From the NCBI RefSeq assembly GCF_019104945.1, contig NZ_JAHRWW010000048.1:1-64000 (forward strand): a DNA stretch of 64,000 nt. Reading direction: 5' to 3'. How positions within the stretch are numbered: position 1 is the first letter of the stretch; each line of letters begins with the position of its first letter. Below are positions 30,394-40,431 of this stretch, in pieces. The translations under genes were made by a program, and so were the position numbers. The stretch comes from Thermomonas sp. (GTDB lineage Bacteria > Pseudomonadota > Gammaproteobacteria > Xanthomonadales > Xanthomonadaceae). A model generated the notes under the pieces. The model searched no databases. It saw only the letters and a list, made by a program, of their open reading frames with translations, and was not told the origin of the DNA.

Positions 30394-30450
30394 ACTTCAT
30401 TAGGCCTGCACTCTGCGGTACTCTGCCCATTCGGATCAGGGAGAGACGGT

Positions 30451-31824
30451 ATGCGGGTGCATTTTCATGGTGCAGCGGGTGAAGTCACGGGTTCCATGCA
30501 TTTGGTGGAGGCGGCAGGGCGACGCATTTTGATCGATTGCGGCCTGGTGCAAGGCAGCCCTGAGGCCGATGCGCGTAATTTTGCGTCGTTTCCTTTCGAC
30601 GCTGCCAAAATTGATGCGCTGATTCTCAGCCACGCCCATATCGACCACGTAGGACGCGTGCCACGGCTAACGCTGGCGGGATTCGCCGGGCCGATCTATA
30701 CCCAGCATGCGAGCGCCGATTTGCTGCCGATCATGCTGATGGACTCGGCTTCGCTGCAAGAAAATGATGCCGAACGCACGAACCGCAAACGCAAGCCGGG
30801 GCAGCCCAAGGCGGTGCCGCTCTATACCAAAGAAGATGTGCGCGACACGCTCGCGCAGGTGCGCGCCTTGCCCTACGGGACGCGCGTGAAGTTGTTTGAC
30901 GGTGTTGAAATCACATTGCGTGATGCGGGCCATATTCTCGGCTCGGCCATTATTGAGCTATGGGCGGAAGGCAAAAAACTGGTGTTCTCCGGCGACTTGG
31001 GCATGAAAGGAACGCCGATTTTGCGCGATCCCGAGCAGGTTGAAGAGGCCGACCTGCTGCTGATGGAGTCAACCTACGGCAACCGCAACCACCGGCAGCG
31101 TAGCGAGACGGTACAGGAGCTTGGCGAGATTCTGGACTCCGCTTGGCGCGATGGGGGGAACGTGCTAATTCCTGCGTTTGCCGTCGGTCGCACACAAGAA
31201 ATGCTGTATTGGTTTGCGCGGCATTGGAGCGATTGGGACATGGCGCGTTGGCGAATTCACCTCGATAGCCCAATGGCGAATCGCGTAGTGCAGGTGTACG
31301 ACAAACACCATGAATTATTTGACGCCGAAGCGCGCGCGCTGTGGCGCGGCACACCAAACCCGTTTCGCCTTCCTAACCTTCGTGTCACCGAAACCGCTGA
31401 AGAGTCGATGGCGATCAATCGGATTCATAGTGGCGCGATCATCATTGCGGGCAATGGCATGGCCAGTGGTGGCCGCATTCTTCACCATATGCGGCAGAAT
31501 CTTCCCAAGCGACAGACACGCATGGTGTTTGTGGGCTACCAAGCCGAAGGAACAATTGGGCGGCGGCTTGTGGATGGCGCGCGCTGGGTGCGCATTCATG
31601 GCCATGATGTACGCGTCAATGCGCATCGGCATACCGTAGGTGGGTTGTCTGCCCATGCCGATCAACAGGCGTTATTAGAGTGGTACGCAGGGTTCTCGGT
31701 ACCGCCACCGCTGGCCCTTGTGCACGGGGAAGACCTTGCACGCGAAGCACTAGCAGGGGAAATTAGCGAACGCTTTGGTGTGCAGGCAGTTTTGGCGCGG
31801 CCGGAGATGCAACAAGACGTTTGA
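30451..31824 (+). CDS. Beta-CASP metallo-beta-lactamase-fold RNA-processing hydrolase
   Basis: 457 residues. The MBL zinc motif is SHAHIDHVGRVP near residue 58, with further ligands in DAGHILGSA and FSGDLG. The beta-CASP part has AFAVGRTQEML and GGLSAHADQQ, as in bacterial homologues of CPSF-73. Proteins of this type are exo/endoribonucleases, though the substrate of this subgroup is not settled. GGGAGAGA at 30439-30446 provides the ribosome-binding site. It stands 57 bases after uvrB and is convergent with a DoxX gene 5 bases away. Confidence 0.9.
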   Translation: MRVHFHGAAGEVTGSMHLVEAAGRRILIDCGLVQGSPEADARNFASFPFDAAKIDALILSHAHIDHVGRVPRLTLAGFAGPIYTQHASADLLPIMLMDSASLQENDAERTNRKRKPGQPKAVPLYTKEDVRDTLAQVRALPYGTRVKLFDGVEITLRDAGHILGSAIIELWAEGKKLVFSGDLGMKGTPILRDPEQVEEADLLLMESTYGNRNHRQRSETVQELGEILDSAWRDGGNVLIPAFAVGRTQEMLYWFARHWSDWDMARWRIHLDSPMANRVVQVYDKHHELFDAEARALWRGTPNPFRLPNLRVTETAEESMAINRIHSGAIIIAGNGMASGGRILHHMRQNLPKRQTRMVFVGYQAEGTIGRRLVDGARWVRIHGHDVRVNAHRHTVGGLSAHADQQALLEWYAGFSVPPPLALVHGEDLAREALAGEISERFGVQAVLARPEMQQDV

Positions 31825-31829
31825 TGTCG

Positions 31830-32180
31830 TTAGCGCCGCTTGGCGCCACCGGCGGTTGAGAGCAGCACAAGGCCGCCAACGAGACCCATATTTTTCATAA
31901 ATTGCAGTAGTTCAGTGGCCAAAACGGTGCCACCGGAATAGCGCCAGAACGGATGCGAGAGTGCAGCATCTGCAATGAGCGCTGCTGCGGCCAAAAGTGT
32001 GATTGCGCGTAGTTGCCAGCCTGCAATCATTAAAACGCCAAGGAGCACTTCGCCGGTGCTCATCAGCAGTGTGTTATTGGATGTGGGGATGCCGTGTAAC
32101 GCCTGCCATAGCCGAAACCCACCCATCACAATAAATACGCTGGCGAGTAGCCACTGGGCAAGGCGAACTTCGATTTTCAT
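31830..32180 (-). CDS. DoxX-like small membrane protein
   Basis: 116 residues from ATG 32180 (MKIEVRLAQWLLASVFIVMG). Four hydrophobic helices are visible, with the DoxX-like pattern FIVMGGFRLWQ in helix 1, GEVLLGVLMIAGW in helix 2 and MKNMGLVGGLVLL in helix 4. DoxX proteins act in membrane redox or oxidative-stress complexes, but the role of this one is unknown. An upstream in-frame ATG at 32198 would add six residues. It is convergent with the MBL gene. Confidence 0.8.
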   Translation of the reverse strand: MKIEVRLAQWLLASVFIVMGGFRLWQALHGIPTSNNTLLMSTGEVLLGVLMIAGWQLRAITLLAAAALIADAALSHPFWRYSGGTVLATELLQFMKNMGLVGGLVLLSTAGGAKRR

Positions 32181-32491
32181 GGGCAACCACAGCGACAAAG
32201 ACGCCTATAAGCGTCGCACGTTGTGACGAATTAGAAAAGCAAGGCTGAACCGATATTCAGTTTGCTGGCAATACTGCACTGGCGCTCGCGTATTATGGTG
32301 AGATTCTGCGCACGGCGGATCGTTTTCCCGGTCACGCCCGCCGCCTCTATGCGGCTTGTCATCCCCTACGCCTTTCGTTGCGCAGACGCGGCCCGGCTTC
32401 CGGCGTCGTGCCTTCGCTTACTCGCGCGCGGTTTTGGGAAACGCTCGGGTTTGCCCGCGCCTGTGCGCGGTAAATGCCTTTGGAGCAAATT
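32181..32491 (+). other. Long leader region of rhlE
   Basis: Some 310 bases between the divergent doxX and rhlE starts. A TATTAT -10-like box at 32291-32296 has no good -35. If used, the rhlE transcript has a leader of about 190 bases rich in potential stems: GCCGC/GCGGC near 32341-32356, and CCGCGC-CTGT-GCGCGG at 32455-32470 ending just before the ribosome-binding site. Long structured leaders are usual for cold-inducible helicase genes. No ORF is supported here. Confidence 0.5.
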
Positions 32492-33817
32492 ATGACATTC
32501 GAACAACTGGGCCTTGCCCCTGCGCTGCTGCGCGCCTTAGCCGACTATGGCTATGAAACCCCTACGCCGATTCAGGCGCAGGCAATTCCTCTCGTGTTAG
32601 CCGGTCACGACGTCCTTGGCGGCGCACAAACCGGCACCGGCAAAACCGCTGCGTTTGGTCTGCCGCTGCTGCAAAAACTGGCCGAACTGCCAAAGCCGCA
32701 GGGGCTGCACCGCCCGCGCGTGCTGGTATTAACCCCCACACGCGAGCTGGCCGTGCAGGTGAGCGACAACCTGCGTAGCTACGCAAAGAACCTGCGTTTG
32801 AACGTCACGGCGCTGTTTGGTGGCGTGGGCATGCAGCCGCAGGTGGAAGCGTTTCGTCGCGGCGTTGACGTATTGGTGGCCTGTCCGGGGCGTTTGATCG
32901 ATCACTTGGACCGCGGCACCTGCAAGCTGGGTGAGGTGCAAATGCTGGTGCTGGATGAAGCCGACCGAATGCTGGACATGGGCTTCTTGCCGTCGATCAA
33001 GCGGATCATGAAGCACGTCCCGCACCAGCGGCAGACGCTGCTGTTCTCTGCGACATTCGAGCCGCGCATCAAGGCACTGGCACTTGAATTCATGAAAGAT
33101 CCGCAGCAAGTGCAGGTAGCAGCGCAAAACGCAGTGGCCGAGACCATTACCCATCGTGCCCACCCGGTGGATGGTGCCAAGAAGCGTGATTTGCTGATCG
33201 ACATCTTGGCCAAGCGTCACACCGAGCAGGTGCTGGTGTTCGGTAAAACCAAGCACGGCTGCAACCGGTTGGCCGAACAATTGGAAAATGCGGGTTTGCC
33301 CGCGCTTGCCATTCACGGCAATAAGAGCCAAGCAGCGCGGCAGAAGGCACTTAACCAGTTCAAGTCAGGCAAGACCCGCATCTTGGTGGCCACCGATGTG
33401 GCGGCGCGTGGGCTGGACATTCCAGACTTGCCGTTGGTGATCAATCATGACCTGCCGATGGTGGCGGAAGACTATATCCACCGCATTGGTCGCACTGGGC
33501 GCAACGGTGCAACTGGAGAGGCGATCTCGCTAGTTTCGCCGGACGAAGGTGGGCTGCTGCGCCAGATCCAAAAGGTCTTAGGGCGCGAAATCGCGATGGA
33601 AGTGGTGCAGGAATACGCGCCTTCACGCGCAATTCGCACCGACGCCAAGCCTTTCGACAACGCGCCGCGCGGTCCACGCCCACCGCAGCGTAACCGTCGC
33701 CCGCAGAGTGGTAAGCCGCGCGGGCAAGAGTCCCGCCCGCATGTCCAGACCGGGCAAAAACCGGTACGCGACGGCCAGCGCCAGTCACACCGCAGCGGTA
33801 ACCGACAAGCAGGTTAA
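32492..33817 (+). CDS. rhlE: ATP-dependent DEAD-box RNA helicase RhlE
   Basis: 441 residues. Q motif FEQLGLAPALLRAL...TPIQ, Walker A AQTGTGKTAAF, DEAD box variant VLDEADRMLDMGF, motif III FSATF and motif VI HRIGRTGRNG are all present. After the second RecA-like domain comes an 80-residue Arg/Pro/Gln-rich basic tail that would bind RNA. It remodels ribosomal or mRNA structures. ATG 32492 is preferred over 32474 because GGAG lies seven bases upstream of it. A strong terminator follows. Confidence 0.95.
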   Translation: MTFEQLGLAPALLRALADYGYETPTPIQAQAIPLVLAGHDVLGGAQTGTGKTAAFGLPLLQKLAELPKPQGLHRPRVLVLTPTRELAVQVSDNLRSYAKNLRLNVTALFGGVGMQPQVEAFRRGVDVLVACPGRLIDHLDRGTCKLGEVQMLVLDEADRMLDMGFLPSIKRIMKHVPHQRQTLLFSATFEPRIKALALEFMKDPQQVQVAAQNAVAETITHRAHPVDGAKKRDLLIDILAKRHTEQVLVFGKTKHGCNRLAEQLENAGLPALAIHGNKSQAARQKALNQFKSGKTRILVATDVAARGLDIPDLPLVINHDLPMVAEDYIHRIGRTGRNGATGEAISLVSPDEGGLLRQIQKVLGREIAMEVVQEYAPSRAIRTDAKPFDNAPRGPRPPQRNRRPQSGKPRGQESRPHVQTGQKPVRDGQRQSHRSGNRQAG

Positions 33818-33848
33818 TTGCCTGCGGGTGCTACAGCCGAGTGCGTGA

Positions 33849-33875
33849 AAAAAGGGGCCTTCGAGGCCCCTTTTT
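33849..33875. terminator. Intrinsic terminator after rhlE
   Basis: AAAAAGGGGCCT and AGGCCCCTTTTT pair perfectly around a 3-base TCG loop. Confidence 0.95.
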
Positions 33876-33904
33876 AATTTCAAAATAGCTTGCGATACTG
33901 AGCT

Positions 33905-35542
33905 ATGACATTGAATTTGAAACAGCCTAAAGCGCAGGGAAATAGCCATCTCTGGTGGCGGCCGCAGATTTCCACAGAGATATTGATCACGCTGGTTTGT
34001 GCCTATTTCGTGCTGGTGATGAACGGCCCGCTGTGGGCTTCCGTGCAGGCGCATACCGGTTCGCTGCGCGTGCTGCTGGCGATGGGCGTGGCGGTATTTG
34101 CTTTGCATGCGCTGCTATTGAGTTTGTTCTGCTGGGGCCGCTTAGCGCGCCCGCTACTGGCGTTATTACTGGTGGTGACTTCATTGGCACATTGGTATAT
34201 GACCCGCTATGCGGTGGTCTTTGATGCCGAGATGATCCGCAACGTGCTGCATACGGATATGGCTGAGAGCCGCGAGCTCTTGTCTTGGCGCATGTTGCTG
34301 CACGTGCTGCTGTTTGGTCTATTACCAGCACTATTAGTGCTCATGACGCGTTCGGCGGAGCGTAGCTGGAAGCGTACTTTGCTGTTGCGCGCTGGTTTTG
34401 TGCTGGGGATGCTGCTGCTCGCAGTTGCGGCGCTGGGGCTGGCCTCACAGGGCATTTTTTCGATGGTGCGGAGTGACCCCGCACTACGCTACAAAATCAC
34501 ACCAGGAAATTACATCGTCTCCTTGGTGCGGGTTGTCACACCTTCTAAGCAGCGCTCCGACGTGATTCAAGCGGTTGGGATAGATGCACAACAACAACCA
34601 GCAGCGGCGAACCGGAAGCCACGACTGCTGGTTTTGGTGGTGGGCGAAACCGTCCGCGGCGATCACTGGGGCTTGAATGGCTATGCGCGGCAAACAACCC
34701 CGGAATTGGCTGCGCGAGCGGTGATCAATTTCCCCGATGTCAGCGCCTGCGGCACCAGTACAGAAGTATCGCTGCCGTGTATGTTCTCGCCGTTTGGGCG
34801 TGCCAATTATGACCGTGACGCCATCCGCAGCCATGAGTCTTTATTGGATGTCGTAGCGCGTGCCGGAGTGGGCGTGCTTTGGCGGGATAACCAGTCCGGT
34901 TGCAAAGGGGTATGTATCCGCCAGCCTTCAGAAACATTGGGAGAACAAGACGCCCCAACACTTTGCGCGAATGGTCGCTGCTTCGATGACATCTTGCTCA
35001 GTGGGCTACAAGCAAAGATTGACACCATGCCGGGCGATGCGCTGATCGTGCTGCACATGCTGGGCAACCACGGCCCCAACTATTTCGAACGCTATCCGCC
35101 GCAGTTTCAGCGTTGGACACCCGTCTGCGAAACGGCCGAGTTGGGTCGTTGCGCGCAGCAGAGCATTGTGAATGCCTACGACAATGCCATTCTTTATACC
35201 GACGCGGTGCTTGGGCGGTTGATCGATCTATTGGCGAAACAGCAAGGTCATGACGCGGCCATGCTGTACGTGTCCGATCACGGTGAATCCTTGGGCGAAT
35301 ACGGCCTCTACTTACACGGCGCGCCCTATGCGGTGGCGCCCAAAGCGCAGCTGCATGTACCGCTGGTGTTGTGGGCATCACCAGCGTTTTTGGCCAACGA
35401 CAAGATAAATGGCGCCTGCCTGCAGGCAAAGAGCAAGCAGCCTACCAGCCAAGACGCCCTATTCCCAACGGTGCTGGGTATCTTCGATATTCAAACCAAT
35501 GTTTATCGCCCACAACAGGACCTTTTAGCGGCCTGTCGTTGA
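33905..35542 (+). CDS. eptA: Lipid A phosphoethanolamine transferase (EptA/MCR-type)
   Basis: 545 residues. Five N-terminal transmembrane helices (about 28-180) anchor a periplasmic alkaline-phosphatase-fold domain. Metal and catalytic residues are visible: Glu248 in VVGETVRGDH, nucleophile Thr284 in SACGTSTEVSLPC, and Asp/His in YVSDHGESLGE. Cys282/292 and further Cys pairs (GCKGVC, CANGRC, CETAELGRC) match the disulfide pattern of EptA. It transfers phosphoethanolamine to lipid A, lowering negative charge and raising polymyxin resistance. It stands alone; no PmrAB-type regulators are adjacent. Confidence 0.92.
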   Translation: MTLNLKQPKAQGNSHLWWRPQISTEILITLVCAYFVLVMNGPLWASVQAHTGSLRVLLAMGVAVFALHALLLSLFCWGRLARPLLALLLVVTSLAHWYMTRYAVVFDAEMIRNVLHTDMAESRELLSWRMLLHVLLFGLLPALLVLMTRSAERSWKRTLLLRAGFVLGMLLLAVAALGLASQGIFSMVRSDPALRYKITPGNYIVSLVRVVTPSKQRSDVIQAVGIDAQQQPAAANRKPRLLVLVVGETVRGDHWGLNGYARQTTPELAARAVINFPDVSACGTSTEVSLPCMFSPFGRANYDRDAIRSHESLLDVVARAGVGVLWRDNQSGCKGVCIRQPSETLGEQDAPTLCANGRCFDDILLSGLQAKIDTMPGDALIVLHMLGNHGPNYFERYPPQFQRWTPVCETAELGRCAQQSIVNAYDNAILYTDAVLGRLIDLLAKQQGHDAAMLYVSDHGESLGEYGLYLHGAPYAVAPKAQLHVPLVLWASPAFLANDKINGACLQAKSKQPTSQDALFPTVLGIFDIQTNVYRPQQDLLAACR

Positions 35543-35830
35543 TATACGGGCACATCAGACTTTCTGAACCAATCGCCACTAGACGATGTGACTGAAATCA
35601 CATCTGCATGATTTCATTAGATTTTTGTGAGCGTATTGGAAGAATTGCATTGTGCCCATCCTTATAATGTTGCGGTGCAGCACGATAGGTGCTGCTGCTC
35701 GGGCTAAGTGCCTAAGTAAGACGTATGCGATGAATTAAATCGTTGTCTGCACGCTGGCCGCAAACACTGCGACAAAGCGTTAGAGTCATAGAAGGCGGTC
35801 GCATTTCATTCCCCAACTGAGGATGCTTCG
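35543..35830 (+). other. Promoter/leader region of the porin gene
   Basis: 288 bases with no ORF. A perfect TATAAT at 35663-35668 lacks a well-spaced -35 (TTGCAT is only 12 bases upstream). GCAGCAC-GATAG-GTGCTGC (35677-35695) forms a 7-bp stem just downstream of it. Together they may form the porin promoter and the 5' end of a leader of about 150 bases. Confidence 0.45.
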
Positions 35831-37015
35831 ATGAAATTGAAGAAACAGTGGATCGCCTTGGCGGTCAGTATGGCGCTGGCACAGACTGCGTGGGCACAAG
35901 ACGATAGTGACCGCTTCACCCTGAGTGGATTCGGTACGGTTGGCGTTGCCCATTCGTCGGAAAGGAATGCGGATGTTCGCCCTGATTTCCAAGCATCAAC
36001 CGGTGTGGGCGCGAGCGACCGCACTTCATTTAATCTGGATTCGCGTATTGCGGTGCAGCTCAATGCCAATTTCACCGACAATTTGACCGGCGTGCTGCAA
36101 GCCGTCAGCGAGCATGGCGTTGAATCGGAATACTCGCCAAAGATCTCCTTGGCGCATGTGAAGTATCGGTTTACATCCAACTTCAGCGCACGCTTGGGGC
36201 GCATCACTGCACCGCTGTATATGCTGTCGGAATACCAGCGTGTGGGCTATGCCATGCCTTGGGCGCGTCCACCGATTGAAGTGTATGACTACCTGCTGGC
36301 AATGGACGGCGTAGATGCCGTGTACAACTTCCATGCAGGTGATGCTGTAATTGGCTTGCAGGGCTTTTATGGCCGCATTGATTCCAAAAAATCTGACGTC
36401 AATGCCTTTCGCGGCGTGGCGCTGAACGTTGATGCCGGTGCTTCAAGCTTCCGTATCAGCCATATCCGTGGCACGGTCAACTACGCTACCAAGGACATCA
36501 ATGCGCTGTTCGACGCATACGAGAGTCTGCCCATTCCGCCGCTGGTTGATTATGCCAAGATGCTTGACCCACGTGGTGTGGATGGCAAATTCAGCGGTAT
36601 TGGATATAGCTATGACCCCGGCAAGTGGTTCATGCGTACGGAAGTCATTCAGGCGGATTACGGCGCGGCGATTATTGGTAAGGCGACCTCCGGCTATCTA
36701 AGCGCGGGAATGCGCGTGGGGGATTTCACTCCCTCGCTTACAGTGGCGCATGTGGACAGCCCCAACCCTGAAGCGCCCGGCGCTTTGGATCCACTCGGGT
36801 TGTTGAATGCTGCAGTGCTCAGTCAGCGCTCCAGCCGCCACAGCTATGGCGCTGCGTTGCGCTGGGACGTGCATTCTAATGTTGCTGTGAAGTTCCAAGC
36901 CAACCACGTTAAGAACCATGCCGGTTCATTTGGTGGGTTGGGTAATCAGCAGCCCGGGTTTGTGCCGGGGCGTGGTTACAACTTAGTGTCAGCGTCCGTT
37001 GATTTTGTTTTTTAA
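35831..37015 (+). CDS. Outer-membrane porin-like protein
   Basis: 394 residues. A signal peptide is cleaved after WAQ or nearby (residue 22), giving mature DDSDRFTLSGFGTVG, a typical porin first strand. The rest alternates short turns and amphipathic strands (RIAVQLNANFTDNLTGVLQA, SARLGRITAPLYML, and so on) and ends SASVDFVF with the terminal Phe required for outer-membrane assembly. The resemblance is to porins found next to PstS-like proteins; the permeant solute is unknown. It is 13 bases upstream of the small PBP-like gene, so the two form an operon. Confidence 0.85.
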   Translation: MKLKKQWIALAVSMALAQTAWAQDDSDRFTLSGFGTVGVAHSSERNADVRPDFQASTGVGASDRTSFNLDSRIAVQLNANFTDNLTGVLQAVSEHGVESEYSPKISLAHVKYRFTSNFSARLGRITAPLYMLSEYQRVGYAMPWARPPIEVYDYLLAMDGVDAVYNFHAGDAVIGLQGFYGRIDSKKSDVNAFRGVALNVDAGASSFRISHIRGTVNYATKDINALFDAYESLPIPPLVDYAKMLDPRGVDGKFSGIGYSYDPGKWFMRTEVIQADYGAAIIGKATSGYLSAGMRVGDFTPSLTVAHVDSPNPEAPGALDPLGLLNAAVLSQRSSRHSYGAALRWDVHSNVAVKFQANHVKNHAGSFGGLGNQQPGFVPGRGYNLVSASVDFVF

Positions 37016-37028
37016 GTGAGGTGAGACC

Positions 37029-37457
37029 ATGAAATTTCCGAACATTCGGCAAGTGGCCTTGCTGCTGTCACTGTTTGCGGCCAGTGCTGTTGCGCAAGCG
37101 GGTGTTGTTGTGGTGATGTCGTCCAAAAGCGACGTGTCTGCGCTGACAAAAACGCAGGTGGCGCAGATTTATATGGCAAAGTCCGATGCGCTTCCCAATG
37201 GCCGTGTTGCCAAGCCCATTGACCAAGCCGATGGCGCTGCGGTACGCAACGAGTTCTACAGTAAGGTTGCTGAAAAAGATGCGGCGCAGATGAAGGCGTA
37301 CTGGTCGCAGCTGACCTTTACCGGCAAGGCTCAGCCACCGCGTAAAGTCTCTGGCGATGCGGCGGTGAAGGCTGCGCTTGCCGATAACCCAGCGGCCGTT
37401 GGCTATATCAGTGATGGCGCAGTAGATGGCAGCGTGAAGGTTGTGTTTAAGCCGTAA
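37029..37457 (+). CDS. Small PstS-like periplasmic substrate-binding protein
   Basis: 142 residues, with signal peptide MKFPNIRQVALLLSLFAASA and cleavage after AQA. The mature protein contains the first lobe pattern of phosphate-type binding proteins (VVMSSKSDVSALTKTQVAQI, YMAKSDALPNGRVAKPID, DNPAAVGYISDGA). It is under half the length of a true PstS, so it has only one lobe or a miniature fold. It ends before a terminator, so is co-transcribed with the porin but not directly with the chemoreceptors 190 bases on. Phosphate or another oxyanion is a guess for the ligand. Confidence 0.82.
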   Translation: MKFPNIRQVALLLSLFAASAVAQAGVVVVMSSKSDVSALTKTQVAQIYMAKSDALPNGRVAKPIDQADGAAVRNEFYSKVAEKDAAQMKAYWSQLTFTGKAQPPRKVSGDAAVKAALADNPAAVGYISDGAVDGSVKVVFKP

Positions 37458-37484
37458 CTCATACGGTAGCTCTCCCCCCAGTGA

Positions 37485-37514
37485 GGCATGGTCTGATTAG
37501 GCCATGCCTTTTTT
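37485..37514 (+). terminator. Intrinsic terminator of the porin/PBP operon
   Basis: GGCATGG (37485-37491) pairs with CCATGCC (37502-37508), followed by six T. Confidence 0.92.
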
Positions 37515-37645
37515 GTGGATGACAAAGTCAAAAGTCCGCAAATAAGCCATTGCCTACAGGAAATATCTGCGCCAGACTGAACGTGCGTATGAAGTTTCCT
37601 CGTTAAAGATGGGGGCTCGTCTGGCTCCCCAAGGATCGGTGCTGC

Positions 37646-40309
37646 ATGGACACAACGCGTTCTTCTGCCAATAAAAGTGTTGCTACCCGCTTGATGCTGG
37701 GGGTTGCACTCATCGCCATCGCTGCTTTTGGCCTTACCGCAGGGATTAGCTATTGGAAAAGCAGTACGGCGCTGTTGGATTCAGCGCACGCGTCACTGGA
37801 CAACCTCGCCCAGCTGGAAGCCCAGCGAATGGCAAAAGGAATGACTCAAACCTATGACGCGGTGCAGACCTTTGCCGAAAGTTTGAAAGCGCAGCGCGGG
37901 CATCTTAGCCGTGAAGCAATAAGCCAAACATTGAAAGAGCAAATGGAGCTGCACCCCGAGCGTGCGGGGATGTCGGTGTTATTTGAACCCAATGCGTTTG
38001 ATGGCAAAGATGCGGAGTATGTCAATGCGCCTGGACACGATGCCACGGGCCGCTTCATGGTGTATTGGGCGCGGGTAGACGGCAAGCTAGTGAGCGAGCC
38101 GCTGCGTGATTATGAAGACCCTAATTTGGGCAGCTGGTACGTTACCCCGAAGACCAAAAAGTTCCCAGTTGTGATTGAGCCCTATCCGTATGAGGTGGGT
38201 GGGAAAAAATTACTGCTCACCACCATCGCAATTCCGATCATGGATGGCGATAAAGTGCTGGGCGTGATGACGTCTGACTTTGAGTTGACGACGCTGCAGC
38301 AGCAGGTCAATGCACTGCGCCCGATGAATGTGGGGCGCGCAGAATTGATCACACCGTTAGGCACGGTCTTGGCCGCGCCGGATACCGCAAGCATTGGCAA
38401 AACGCGCGACGACGCAACCAGCAAAGCGATCTTGGAAGCGGTTTCGCAAGACAAGCTCTATAGCGACTTTAATGCCGATGCCAATGGCATGGTGAAGGTG
38501 TATGCACCGCTACAAGTGGGGCAAAATAACCGCCGTTTTGCGCTTGGTCTTATGGTGCCACGCACGGTCATCACGGCACAGGCACGGGCGCAATTACTAT
38601 TGGTTGCGCTGATTGGCGTATTAGCCGCCGCAGCACTGTGCGCGGGCTTGTATTTCTTGTTACGCGGCTTGGTGCTGCGCCCGTTGGCTGAAGCCGTGCG
38701 GGTGTCTGGTGACGTGGCAGACGGCAAGCTTGATACGCAAATTCCCAATTTGGGTGACGATGAACTTGGGCGTCTGCTGGGCAGTATGCGCGGCATGCGT
38801 GATCAAATTCGTGCTGTTATTGCGGCGCAGGCCGAGATGGCGCAGAAGCATGAAGAAGGTGCCATCAGCCACTATATTGATGAAAAAGCCTTTCCCGGTG
38901 AATACGCTGCAATGGCGCATGGCGCCAATGAGCTGGTGAAATCGCATGTTCAAGCAGTGATGCGTACGCTTGAGGTGATGAAACGGTACGCGCTTGGTGA
39001 TTTGTCGATCGATATTGAGCGCATGCCGGGAGAAAAAGCGATCCTGCATGAAACCATCGATGCAGTTAAAACCAGCCTGTTGAGGATCAGTGGAGAGATC
39101 AACCGTCTTGCGGCTTCGGCGGCAGCGGGTGATTTTAGCCAGCGCGGTGATCAGGCCGATTACCAATTTGTGTTCCGCGATATCGTCGTGAGCTTGAACC
39201 AGTTGATGACCACGGCTGACGTGGGTCTGGGTGAAGTGTCTCGGATGCTGCGCGCAATTGCACAAGGCGATCTCACCGGGCGTATCGATGGCAATTACCA
39301 AGGCGTGTTCGCGCAAATGCGCGATGACGCAAATGCGACGGTGGCCCAGCTGACGACGATTGTAGGCGGCATCCAGCAAGCGGCCGGTGCGATCAATTCG
39401 GCCGCGGCGGAAATCGCTTCTGGAAACGATGATCTATCGCGCCGTACCGAACAGCAGGCAGCCTCGCTTGAAGAAACTGCTGCGTCGATGGAAGAGCTTA
39501 CGTCCACCGTGAAGCAAAACGCCGACAACGCGCGTCAAGCGAATCAACTGTCACAGGGGGCCGCAGAGGTGGCCGCACAGGGCGGTAGTGTTGTCGAAAA
39601 CGTGGTGACGACGATGGCGGCAATAGAAACATCGTCGAAGAAAATTGCCGATATTATTTCGGTGATCGATGGGATTGCTTTCCAGACTAATATCTTGGCA
39701 CTGAACGCCGCCGTAGAGGCCGCGCGTGCGGGCGAGCAGGGACGCGGTTTTGCGGTGGTGGCCAGTGAAGTGCGCGCATTGGCGCAGCGCAGTGCTGGTG
39801 CGGCGAAGGAAATTAAAACACTAATTGAAGAGTCGGTAGATAAGGTGGCCGACGGCTCCAATTTGGTGCAGCAAGCCGGTAGCACGATGCGTGACATTGT
39901 GACCTCGGTACAGCGCGTCACCGACATCATGGCCGATATTTCCGCGGCGTCGCAGGAACAAAGCAATGGTATTGAGCAGGTGAATACCACCGTCACGCAA
40001 ATGGATGAAACCACGCAACAGAACGCCGCTTTGGTGGAAGAAGCCACGGCGGCGGCACGTTCGATGGAAGAGCAGGCCCGCCAATTGGTGGAGGCGGTGG
40101 CGATGTTCCGTCTTGCAGGGGCGGCGCGTACGGCAGTAGCCGCGCCGCATCCGGCTGCGGCGCCGCACACAGCAAAGCCTGTTCCTGCGGCAGTGGTCAA
40201 ACCAATAGCAGCCAAGCCGCAAGTCAAGCGCGTATCCAGCGCGGCAACACCACCCATAGCGAAGCCAGCCAGCCCAGCGGCTGAAGGGGATCACTGGCAG
40301 GAGTTCTGA
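37646..40309 (+). CDS. Methyl-accepting chemotaxis protein with periplasmic Cache domain and CheR-docking tail
   Basis: 887 residues. Transmembrane helix 1 is at about 16-37, and the periplasmic part to about 310 shows a double-Cache-like sensor ([51 protein letters not shown]). Transmembrane helix 2 is at about 316-340. A HAMP segment and further HAMP-like spacer repeats follow, then the signalling hairpin with [20 protein letters not shown] near residue 690. An Ala/Pro linker of about 50 residues leads to the C-terminal pentapeptide HWQEF, an xWxxF CheR/CheB docking motif. The ligand is unknown. The next gene is a paralogue with a related signalling half. Confidence 0.94.
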   Translation: MDTTRSSANKSVATRLMLGVALIAIAAFGLTAGISYWKSSTALLDSAHASLDNLAQLEAQRMAKGMTQTYDAVQTFAESLKAQRGHLSREAISQTLKEQMELHPERAGMSVLFEPNAFDGKDAEYVNAPGHDATGRFMVYWARVDGKLVSEPLRDYEDPNLGSWYVTPKTKKFPVVIEPYPYEVGGKKLLLTTIAIPIMDGDKVLGVMTSDFELTTLQQQVNALRPMNVGRAELITPLGTVLAAPDTASIGKTRDDATSKAILEAVSQDKLYSDFNADANGMVKVYAPLQVGQNNRRFALGLMVPRTVITAQARAQLLLVALIGVLAAAALCAGLYFLLRGLVLRPLAEAVRVSGDVADGKLDTQIPNLGDDELGRLLGSMRGMRDQIRAVIAAQAEMAQKHEEGAISHYIDEKAFPGEYAAMAHGANELVKSHVQAVMRTLEVMKRYALGDLSIDIERMPGEKAILHETIDAVKTSLLRISGEINRLAASAAAGDFSQRGDQADYQFVFRDIVVSLNQLMTTADVGLGEVSRMLRAIAQGDLTGRIDGNYQGVFAQMRDDANATVAQLTTIVGGIQQAAGAINSAAAEIASGNDDLSRRTEQQAASLEETAASMEELTSTVKQNADNARQANQLSQGAAEVAAQGGSVVENVVTTMAAIETSSKKIADIISVIDGIAFQTNILALNAAVEAARAGEQGRGFAVVASEVRALAQRSAGAAKEIKTLIEESVDKVADGSNLVQQAGSTMRDIVTSVQRVTDIMADISAASQEQSNGIEQVNTTVTQMDETTQQNAALVEEATAAARSMEEQARQLVEAVAMFRLAGAARTAVAAPHPAAAPHTAKPVPAAVVKPIAAKPQVKRVSSAATPPIAKPASPAAEGDHWQEF

Positions 40310-40431
40310 CCTTAATCAGCCATGCGAGTGCTTACTTAATTATTTGATTAGGGTCAATTTCTAGAATGTAGGCCTGTGATTACACTGCGTGAGCGGTAGC
40401 TTACTTATTGCCCGATAAATGGAGTGTTCCG

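Noticed and set aside
35737..35770. TAAA and GCCGCAAA resembling a sigma-28 promoter before the porin gene
   Set aside because: Spacing is 17 instead of about 15, with two mismatches in the -10.
40396..40430. GCCCGATAA resembling a sigma-28 -10 before the second chemoreceptor
   Set aside because: No TAAA box at the right distance, and the start would fall on the ribosome-binding site.
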